Positions 55,960 through 64,000 of a DNA stretch of 64,000 nt are shown in pieces; position 1 is the stretch's first letter, and each line of letters begins with the position of its first letter. The notes below the pieces were generated by a model that saw nothing but the letters and a program-made list of their open reading frames with translations, did no database searches and was not told the DNA's origin. Source of the DNA: Anastrepha obliqua (Eukaryota > Arthropoda > Insecta > Diptera > Tephritidae). The position numbers and the translations under genes are program-made. The stretch lies in the NCBI RefSeq assembly GCF_027943255.1, contig NC_072893.1, positions 16,204,001-16,268,000 on the forward strand, given 5' to 3'.

Positions 55960-56715
55960 TTGCCAACTTTCTTCTGTAAACTGCGGATGTTCCTACGGAA
56001 ACTAATGCGCTCGTTCACTGGTGTAGTAACTCTGGCATTCTTGTAAATAATAGGAATTGTTTTCATCTTACTTTCGCCAAAGTTCAAAATATTTTCCAGC
56101 CATCTTAAAAAATAGCTAATACTTTACCTCAGTCTGGTCATGAACTCAGAAATGTAGATGTGATCTTTGAATCCCATTTTTCATTCAACAGTCACTTTAA
56201 CTTTGTTGTATCCACTTCTTACTCAAGTTTAGGTTTTATACGGCGTAATGACTTGCATTTCTCCGACCGCTATACTCTAAAATTACTTCTTACTTGCTTT
56301 GTTCGCTCCAGATTAAAGTATGCAACATTTATCTTGAGGCCTTGCCACCAATTTGCAGATGAGAGAATTGAACGTGGACAGAAGGTATTCTTTAATTATG
56401 ATCTCAGATCATTAAAATTCTCAAATCCCATCCCTTATCCCTTCCTAAAATTCCCGTTTGATTTTAATTAACTTAAAGTCTCTAGAGAGTAAAGGGTCTA
56501 TATTCTTACTTTTTCTCACTCTTTTGTTTTTAGTGTAATTAAAGAAGAAATCGATTGTTCATCCCTACTACGTGGCATTCACTTTCATGTCCCTATTAGA
56601 TCTCTACGCAATACTTATCCTCTTAAACTTCTTAAAAGGAGTTATTCGCGATAGGCTCCTATTGCCCGCACTATAGGAGAATTCAATGAGATCTCGAGTT
56701 CTATAGGGTAAAATT
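55960..56715 (+). pseudogene. Non-LTR RT C-terminal remnant (CR1/Jockey-like)
   Basis: It reads VPTETNALVHWCSNSGILVN, NVDVIFESHFSFNSHFNFVV, SLGFIRRNDLHFSDRYTLKL, LLTCFVRSRLKYATFILRP and QFADERIERGQKVF. Later comes IDCSSLLRGIHFHVPIRSLR, then PIARTIGEFNEISS. These are the RT thumb and C-terminal blocks of LINEs of this class. The YADD palm is upstream and absent. Stops and shifts break it. The clade is uncertain. Confidence 0.68.
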
Positions 56716-56799
56716 TGCTTTTTGGATCGGCTATAAAAAAAAAAAAACTAATCAATATTTTTTTTTAATTTTTTTTTTTATTTTGAAGAATTAATAAAA

Positions 56800-57195
56800 A
56801 ATAAAATCGTTCAAATGACTGCCACGACTGGATTTACAGTAGGCCATTCGATCTATACAATTTTTAAGCATATTTTCGATTGTTTGGGCTCGAATGCCCA
56901 ATGCATTTGCTTCTCTACAGTAACGTGTAGATTTTCTGAGCCCCAAATCCGACAATTGTGCTTATTGACGTAGCCACCTATGTGAAAATCAGAAAAGAAG
57001 AAGAAGACTCACTACTTTGGAAATAGGTTTTCAATATTTCCCAATTTTGTTCAAGCGTATAGCGTCCCATTTCGTAAATGTCAAACCTTTAAGTAAATTA
57101 CGAACACATTTGACATGTCATTTGTGTTACCATTCTCAAAAAAATAGGTGGTTCAAAAAGCTAACGCTATATGGTCCACCCTGTATTCCGCTGGA
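56800..57195 (-). pseudogene. DD41D element remnant
   Basis: The right end TACAGGGTGGACCATATAGC (complement at about 57185) looks like a terminal repeat. On the minus strand MGRYALEQNWEILKTYFQS is the N-terminus. After a large deletion it reads FHIGGYVNKHNCRIWGSENL and HVTVEKQMHWAF. The matching left end was not found. The first-Asp motif is partly deleted. Confidence 0.72.
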
Positions 57196-57199
57196 CCTT

Positions 57200-58500
57200 T
57201 CGGCTTCAAAGAGTGAACTTTATAAATTTCTAAACTTTTTTTTTAAATTTGTCGAATAATTCTCTAAGTAATTTAAACTCATATTAGCTCTAAGTGGTCT
57301 GTTTTAGACTCGAAAGTTTGCTATTTTCAATACAAAAAAAGTATGCATGCATTTGGTACTCAGAAGGACTACTCTATAATATCAAAGGCAACACAACAAA
57401 GTTTTTCTCCGGAACAATTCTATGAGAAAAAGTAAATAAATCTCAAATACATATTATTATATACCTAATTAAAAAAAGGTTCATCTCTTCGTTCATCTCT
57501 TCGTTCAACTTTTTAATCTCAAAAAATTAGGTAACAGTTATTTTTGGTATCAACTCAAAACTTAAAGGAGTTTGTGATTTTAAATGATTTTAATGTAATT
57601 ACCTTGAAATAAAAACTATTATGATGCGAGTATCGCATGCCTCTTTAAAGTTTCAAAGTTCCAGCTCCTATGTTGAAGAGCCCTCAATACACTTACATAT
57701 GCATGGGCATGCCATGTAGACGAGCACATACCTACACAGTACATAGGTAAGCCAATTCATTATTATCTACTTCCACTCAGCCACTCAGTTAATTTCTCTA
57801 AAAGCTTTTTACCAGTATTTTTATCGCTTCACTGCATGACCATCAAATGCATAAACCAAAGCGGAAAGGAAGCACATTAACTAAAGGAAGACAAGCAAGA
57901 AAATATGAAAGTGGATTTCCGAATTTTTTGCTGCAGAAACCTTGAAAAACTTCATGATTCTGTATTTGCCTACGAGTAAGTACACAGCAGGAGTAAGCCA
58001 AAACGAGCCATTGCTGGATGCCGTAATATGAAAATTCGTTTTGCTATTAATTAGGACGACATCAAGTTGCATGTACTCATCAAGTTTATTTACTAAACAA
58101 ATGTGAAAACTATACGACGGGTATAAAATTTAAGAAAATTAAATCAAAGTGTAGCAGAATTTTATTTAATTAATTATTTATGTAGTTATAATAATGAATG
58201 CAATAAAAGCACAAAACGCAACACTGGCATCGAAGCTTTCAGTTGCCTCATTACTAATAGTTAAAAAGGTGATCAATTTGGAGGTATCGGATTTTAAATT
58301 GCAATAAATCAACGAAAATTCAAATTGAGGGACAATCATTATTGTTTTTGTGTAAGCCACTCAAGACATTTAGTTTTTTAAAGACAATCTCTTTCAAATA
58401 TTGGCTGCAACTAAACCGTAATTCGACCATTCGTAAACACCAATTTTGAATAACTCGAGACTCGCTGGAGGACTTTGGTCGGTATCTCGTGAATAACTTT
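57200..58500. other. Unique-looking DNA, no gene seen
   Basis: AT-rich with no recognised frame or structure. Confidence 0.45.
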
Positions 58501-58504
58501 GGTA

Positions 58505-59305
58505 ATGTTGTTTTATAAGTTAGCCTCAGAGCCCGGGACCCATATTAGTATCAGGCTATTATGTCTATGGACATAGTTCAGCCTGGATTTACAGTTCTCG
58601 ACTACCCTTGAAGTGGTTAAAGGGCTGTCTAAGGTCATGAATGCAGCTTTGCTGTCCCTACATACACATACAGATCTGTCTCTCCATCTGTTTTCCACAA
58701 CCAAATTTCATTGCTTCTTGAACAGCATACACCTCCGCTTGAAACACAGATGCGTACATTCTATGAGTGGAATGTAGTTTTTACCCGCTTGAATCCACGT
58801 AGACACCAGAGCCGGAACCGGAACCGTGCTTGGTCCTGGAGCCATTCGTGAAAATGCGAGAATGTTTGCCGAGCTCACTTTCTGAGTTGAGCCTCTGGCA
58901 GCACCACACCGTATCTCTTGTCAAGTACGATTCTGGATGGCATAAAATCAAAGGGCATGGCGAGGATCGTTGGATCGAAGTCCATGCCTACTCTGTTGTC
59001 CAATGCCGTACCGATTCCTATTGTGTTTCAGCCTGCAAATGGCCTTCAAGGCCTCTTTTTGGATGAAAACATCAAGTGGTGGTAAACTAACTAGAGCATC
59101 TAATGCCGGGGCTGAAGTAGTCGGAACAGCTCCCGTGCAACAGTTGGGTACAGTGTGTTGTAGTCTCGATAAGGTCCTCCTGACTCCCAAGAGAGAGAGT
59201 CTACTCATCCAAACTACTGATGCATAGGTGATAATAGGTCTTATCATAGCCGTGTAGATCCATTGGACCTGGCTAGGAGAAAGACCCCACGTTTTCCCAA
59301 AAACA
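58505..59305 (-). pseudogene. I/LOA-type LINE fragment (RT thumb and RNase H)
   Basis: The minus strand begins FWENVGSFS-like, resembling LGKTWGLS. It gives MIRPIITYASVVWMSRLSLL, TLSRLQHTVPNCCTGAVPTT, PALDALVSLPPLDVFIQKEA and LKAICRLK. After stops it reads VVENRWRDRSVCVCRDSKAA, FMTLDSPLTTSRVVENCKSR and LILIWVPGSEANL. The RNase H acidic motif is kept as RDSK, while the WVPGH His is lost (WVPGS). The N- and C-terminal parts are missing. Confidence 0.8.
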
Positions 59306-59309
59306 CTCT

Positions 59310-59710
59310 AACACTTCGCCGTATATGAACTTGGGATCGCTTACATTGCTCATGCTGTATAGATATCTCCGGAAGTGTCCATGGTCTGAGAGGAACTGAG
59401 TTAAGAAGTTACTCACTTCCTCGAACTTCTATTGAACCCATTTGCCTATATATGGAATAAATTTCGCCGCCTATCTGCCAATCGGTTCAATATTCCATGG
59501 GCTTTGCCCCCGCAATATGATTTGGTATCTCCGTTCCCTGACGCTGGTGATTAAGTGTTTTTTCTGGGAGCAGCACGCATCCATTCGTTCCCGGACCATG
59601 AACTCGACTTGTATCTGCCTGCTGACCACAAAGGCTGCAGCGCCAGAGACAGTACGGTAGGCTAGAGCAACTCTGAGAGCCACTGTTCGTTGCACAGCCT
59701 CCAGTGTTTA
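59310..59710 (-). pseudogene. R1-clade LINE C-terminal fragment
   Basis: The minus strand reads MQRTVALRVALAYRTVSGAA, AFVVSRQIQVEFMVRERMDA, then after a shift PYIGKWVQ, KFEEVSNFLTQFLSDHGHFR, RYLYSMSNVSDPKFIYGE. This is the R1-type region after the RT thumb leading into the finger. At about 59308 it changes directly into the thumb of an I/LOA-type LINE in the same orientation, so two element types are fused. Confidence 0.75.
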
Positions 59711-59714
59711 ATTG

Positions 59715-60330
59715 GTGATAATAATTATTAACATGATGATCATAATTAGAAATATGAAGTAAAGCAAAAAAAAAAAGTTCACCTTTATGAACCTTCCTTT
59801 ATAATTCACTTCTGCAGTAAAAGTTTAACTTTTAACTAGGAGTTAGGTATAGATTATCGGCTCGGTAAATAAGGCTAATTTTATTGATTATACGTTAAAA
59901 CAGTCCTTGGAATATAAACACCAAAGCAAAGTAATTCACTCGATCGAAAACGCTTGATATGTAAATACATCATGAAACCCGATAAGGAGTGGCAGCAATC
60001 AATTCAAATGCTCTGGAATTTTTTCCGTGTCTCTTTCTCTTCGTTAGGGGCTTAACCATATGAAAGTGACGATTTGTCGCAAATGTGCACACACGCACAC
60101 ACATACACCTGTACGTACTTGGCCAAACTGTAAAGCAAACATATGCTTAGCTGCAAGAGTAGACAAGCAGACAAATAGCAAGTTATAACCAACTTGCAAC
60201 ACATTACAAAACACATTTTAGCGCGTCACCTCACTTTGCGTGCATTTTGCCGCATGCATACATCTGCGTTCAAAATATTAGGAGCGCGACGAATTTCAAG
60301 GTATTATTATTATTTTTCCTATAAAAGTAT
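59715..60330. other. No gene seen
   Basis: Unique-looking DNA with a CACACACACATACA stretch near 60092-60108. Confidence 0.4.
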
Positions 60331-60560
60331 AGCGCAGCAGTAGCCGAATGGATTGGCGCGAGACTACCATTCGGAAGTGCACAAGCTACAAAATTCTGGC
60401 ACGAAACATCAAATGATAGAAAAAGTTTTTTCCTAAAGCCGGTTGGCCCACGGCAGTTGCCATAAAAAAGCTCCTCATAAAAATATCTGCCATTCGAAGG
60501 CGGCGATCCCTACATTTGCCCAACAAAGCGGTGCAAGCGCCAATTATATCTTCAGATATC
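60331..60560 (+). mobile_element. tRNA-derived SINE-like repeat
   Basis: The head GCAGTAGCCGAATGGATTGG contains a near-consensus A box (TAGCCGAATGG). Its CCGAATGG pairs with CCATTCGG at 60368-60375. A B box is not preserved. The body holds CATAAAAAAGCTCCTCATAA and ATCTGCCATTCGAAGGCGG and ends near GCGCCAATTATATC. I recognise the overall pattern from repeats common in fruit-fly genomes. A partial copy is at 43750-43870. Confidence 0.6.
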
Positions 60561-60734
60561 GCGCCATTATGGTTTATGACTTCATATTGCGGAAAACTCA
60601 ATTGAAAATTTAAAACACACAATACGAAATACGACAATCTCTTCAAAGTAATAATTAGACTACTCCAAAAGCATGTAACAGTTACAAAAAAAGCATGCAC
60701 AAGTTAAAGCGATTCCCAAACCACACAAGAACGC

Positions 60735-60905
60735 CACTGTTGCAAGCTCATGTTGCCTATCCTCTCCAAATTATTTGAGAAAGCACTACATGACAGAACT
60801 GACTCCATTCTAAAACAAAAAGACGCTATCTCCTCTCACCAGTTCGGATTGCGAAAACAACACTCAACTGTGCAGCAGTTTCACAGAGTGATTAAAATGG
60901 ACATA
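60735..60905 (+). pseudogene. Jockey-type RT fragment
   Basis: MLPILSKLFEKALHDRTDSI, LKQKDAISSHQFGLRKQHST and VQQFHRVI match the RT finger blocks that read PAIGKLFEKL and QFGFREKHST in the Jockey ORF2 at 28573. The frame then leaves similarity near 60895. Only about 55 residues survive. It is a different, more decayed element. Confidence 0.75.
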
Positions 60906-61119
60906 CCATTTCTGATTTTACAATGGTATGGTGATATATACTTTTAGCTGCAAAAGCTATATTTTCTTTGAAAATATTTTCACATAATTTAGATACTGAC
61001 GAGGGCTTCGAGATTGGTATGTAATTACGGACATCATTTTTTTACCACTTTTAAAATTTAGAGTCACAACTGTCACTTTCCCGTCGTCGACAGAGGCACT
61101 GGAGGTAATAAGCGTTCCA

Positions 61120-61797
61120 ATACCGATAGACTTCCTAGCCTTTAAGAGGAAAAAGTTGGGAACTATAAAGAAGGAGGGTATGGATGAAAGTATTAGCAAG
61201 CCTGTAGTATGCGGAATAAGAAATGAAACGCTAAGGATATGGCAAGATCCCTGGATTAACGAAGCACGCGGCAGATGGACGGCTAGGCTTATGAAATACG
61301 TCGCCACATTGAACAGCAGGCACTTCGGTGATCTTAATTTTTATGTAACCCAAATGTTTTCGCGGCACGAGTATTTCCAGAAATACCTGTTCAAAATAGG
61401 GAAATGCGAACACCCCACATGCATATACGGGAATGCCGCCGAAGATGTCACTGAACACACATTCTTCCAAAGCATGCGTTGGGAACCAGAACGTCGAGCG
61501 CTGGAGAAGGCAGTCGGTCACATAACCACTGAATATGTAATCGACAAGATGTTAAGTAGCAAGGAAACGTGGGAGATCATCAGTGGTTTCTCTGGATAAA
61601 AAAGCAGGACCTGCAAAGGCACACACGCATTGACCTTTGTAAGGAGGAAGATGGAATGTCACTCTAAAGAAATGCGAAAACAGTTCTAGAGTGGGCGAAG
61701 GTTCCAACCGAGAGGGAGTTTTTTAGCTCTCGCACATACCATTCCTGCGACGGCAGCTTTGATGATGCATTAGGTATTTTCCATCCCCTAATGCGCA
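61120..61797 (+). pseudogene. R1-clade LINE C-terminus and 3' UTR with A-run
   Basis: The frame to TAA 61597-61599 reads ETLRIWQDPWINEARGRWTA, RLMKYVATLNSRHFGDLNFY, VTQMFSRHEYFQKYLFKIGK, CEHPTCIYG, EDVTEHTFFQSMRWEPERRA, and MLSSKETWEIISGF. This is the R1 C-terminal domain with a CxxxxC...H finger. The upstream RT is missing. About 200 bp of 3' UTR, with GAGGGAGTTTTTTAGCTCTC, lead to an A-run near 61797-61808. Related to 18865-20132 but diverged. Confidence 0.8.
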
Positions 61798-61832
61798 AAA
61801 AAAAAAAACAAAGCACTAGAGGTTAGAATTTT

Positions 61833-62036
61833 TTGAAATTTAATTTGAGGGACAAAGCAGGAGCTCAACAATGTTTGAAAAGGGCAACTGCAAGACCATC
61901 AGCAACCGTTTTTTGGAGGGTTCTAGGGTCAACATCTTCCAATGACAGACTCAAACACCCAAAGCTAAGAGACGCGGTAGCATCTAAAGGACAAACCCAG
62001 CCTGAACCAGATTCATCACTTACAAAATTTGCTTAA
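61833..62036 (+). other. Unassigned short ORF
   Basis: A 67-codon frame rich in Ser/Ala/Lys with no motif I recognise. It lies between two LINE tails and could be part of a LINE ORF1 or chance. Confidence 0.2.
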
Positions 62037-62204
62037 AAAAAATGAGCAAACAGGTTTACCACTTCAGAAGGATTGGTAGCTAATTTATCATTCAGAAAAC
62101 CAGCAGATGGAACACCAGAACTGGACTTCTTACATTTGATGTATTGTCACAGAAACTTCGGACTGGTTTTAATATTTTTTTCCACACTTAGAATATAAGA
62201 TTCA

Positions 62205-62557
62205 ATAAAAGATTCTGCGCAACATTGTTGGACTTTGGCGAATATCGCAGGCGGTGCAACGATGAGCTGTATGAGCTTTACGACGATATAGGCGTAGCGC
62301 AGCGAATAAAGATCCAGCGACTACGCTGGCTGGTTCATGTCGTCCGAATGTCTACAAAAGCTCCGGCTCTGAAAGTAATCGATGCGTTACCAGGTGGTGG
62401 TAGCAGAGGAAGGGGAAGGCCTCCTCTTCGTTCGAAAGATCAGGTGGAGAAGGACTTGGCTTCACTTAGTGTGTCCAACTGGCGCCGGTTAGCACGAGAA
62501 AGAAACGACTGGCGCGCTTTGTTAAACTCGGCCAAAAGAAGAAGAAGAAGAATATAA
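62205..62557 (+). pseudogene. RTE-like LINE ORF2 C-terminus
   Basis: GEYRRRCNDELYELYDDIGV, AQRIKIQRLRWLVHVVRMST, GGGSRGRGRPPLRSKDQVEK, DLASLSVSNWRRLARERNDW and RALLNSAKRRRRRI end at the TAA. It is the intact form of the tail seen with stops at 23635-24065. It remains open for 110 codons, but nothing of the RT palm lies upstream. These tails share the LRW..HVVRM and RPP motifs of RTE-type elements. Confidence 0.8.
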
Positions 62558-62559
62558 TT

Positions 62560-64000
62560 ATTATTTTTCTTATTTAAGCAATAAAATTTGTTTAAGTAAT
62601 GTTGATACATCCTCGGAAGTCGTTTGAAAGGAAGAAAACGCTCAACACCTCAGCGAAAACAAAAATTCTCAAAAATCAACGAGAATTTTGAATCACTTTA
62701 AACTTGCACTTTGTTGTACTAATTTTGAATGGGCTATACAACTGCATACCCAGAATTTTTCCAAGATTCTGAAGACTTTTATAAAAGCAGAAAAAAATTG
62801 AGCACAAAATAAAAAATATAGTTAAATATTGGTAATCCATCGCGCTACCATTATTTTGAATCCAACCGTACATTGCAATGCGGTAACACATAGACGCACA
62901 CACACGTACACATATACATAACTGCATATTTACACGGCTATTCAAATATGTTACCTTGTAATATTCGCCACGAGTAAAATGTGGAAACTACACTTTCACC
63001 GGCACTTTGGCTTGTTTAGCTATTTGTTGCATGCAACAGCAAATGGCTGCTTCTTAGCACCTTCTTAGTGACGCGTGCAGGTATAGCATACCGCAAAACG
63101 TTTTGCCGCTGGCAAATGCTTGCCTCTCAAGGTGTATTGCTTGTACCGTCAAAGCCCGCATCGCACATCCAGCTAAATTTGTTGCATGTTTACGTAGACA
63201 TATACGAATATGTAAAGCGATGCGGTGCGGATATCCGTGCTCAGATACTTGAAGTTATTTGCCAAGAATTTGGTTTCACTTTTCCGTCATCAACGTCGCT
63301 GGAGTTGTCGTTGTCGTCGGCGCGATACGTGTTGGCTGCAACGTCTCTAGCTTAGCATGTGCGCTTGTGGCAAGCAATGTTGCGCAGGTGACTAAAATGT
63401 CGCTTTAAGTTTTTTTTGTTTTTTTCTTTTTTGTGCAGTGGGTGTTTGGGCGTGTGTTGGTAAAAAGCAATTTCTGCATCGTTTTAAGTGACTTTGGTTT
63501 GCGGTGGCTTTGAAGGCAAGGATCTTCTGCTATGTGGTGGCACTTGCAACATTTCAAAGGCCTGCTGCAGTTACTTGCCACAGCGTGTCTGCCGACTGTC
63601 GTCTGGCATTTGTCTTGGATCGACGCTCGCATCTCCGTCGTCTGCGTTCACCATCACGGCTAACAACTCTCATATCTTGTTGATTTACTTTTAAGTGATG
63701 CAATTATTTAACTTAGTCGTTGCATTTGTTTACCTTTCCCGCATTCGGATTTTCATTTGACTTTGCGTTTCTTGTTGTATTCTTTTGGTTGTTGTATGAA
63801 GGGAAGTTGCTGATGGAGGTAAATTATTTAAAGTACCTGCGATTTTATTAAAATGTATCCTTGAATGCATTTTTAGTGGGTACAAATAACCCTTTTTTTC
63901 CAAGAAAAATAAATTCTTAAATATTTCGAGATGCTTTAAATACTTTACAAAAGATTGCAGTGGCAGGCGCTGAGGCCAGCGGTAGAATTCAGTCAGGGAT
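62560..64000. other. Unique-looking DNA; dispersed repeat copy near 62735-62865
   Basis: 62735-62865 resembles 40125-40360 in opposite or same order of short blocks (AATGGGCTATA, AAGATTCTG, GGTAATCCATCGCGCTACCA). The rest holds CA-rich stretches (62896-62925) and no supported gene. The 95-codon frame at 63068-63355 has no recognised domain. Confidence 0.4.

Noticed and set aside
60331..60420. Functional tRNA gene
   Set aside because: The A box and one arm are present, but no B box or acceptor pairing is visible. It fits a SINE head better.
63068..63355. 95-codon frame as a possible host exon
   Set aside because: No recognised domain, no convincing splice context, and random frames of this length are expected here.

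Overview
The window looks like transposon-rich, gene-poor DNA from a higher fly, most likely a tephritid fruit fly or a close relative. This is an inference from four things: AT-rich unique DNA, CA/TATG/CAA microsatellites, the mix of mariner families, and Jockey, R1, I/LOA and RTE type retroposons. I found no convincing conserved host gene, so it may be intergenic, intronic or pericentromeric. Family names come from recognising motifs in translated sequence, not from any search.

Layout. 1-8 kb: an internally deleted DD41D element, a multicopy arthropod ORF split by a 5'-truncated LINE with a visible target duplication, a TTAA-flanked MITE, and a second RNase H LINE carrying a mariner scrap. 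8-17.6 kb: long AT-rich degenerate arrays, a LINE tail, two decayed mariners and a foldback element. 18-28 kb: a small MITE, an R1-type LINE, a GA-rich repeat, a 563-bp DD41D derivative, two RTE-like tails and an I-group LINE. 28.15-31.4 kb: the best-preserved retroposon, a 5'-truncated Jockey element with poly(A), an 11-bp target duplication and an ORF2 broken only by one stop codon. 32-42.2 kb: mariner, maT-like and DD41D elements, a second TTAA MITE, and a nearly intact 1.27-kb mariner with a 335-codon transposase. 43.7-57.2 kb: SINE-like repeats, Jockey and mariner scraps, more DD41D copies and a long decayed I/LOA-type LINE. 58.5-62.6 kb: a chimera of two LINE types, a tRNA-like SINE, and R1, Jockey and RTE tails. 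The rest is unique-looking AT-rich DNA with microsatellites.

The genes form no shared pathway. Each belongs to a selfish element: DDE/D transposases of the Tc1-mariner superfamily and endonuclease/RT/RNase H polyproteins of non-LTR retrotransposons. Nearly all are broken. The two that come closest to coding intact enzymes are the mariner at 40953-42225 and Jockey ORF2 at 28573-31257. I did not find a convincing new cellular or defence system. The least explained items are the split ORF at 1636-3858, the TTAA MITE pair, the foldback element at 16656-17351 and the (CAA)-tailed short retroposon.
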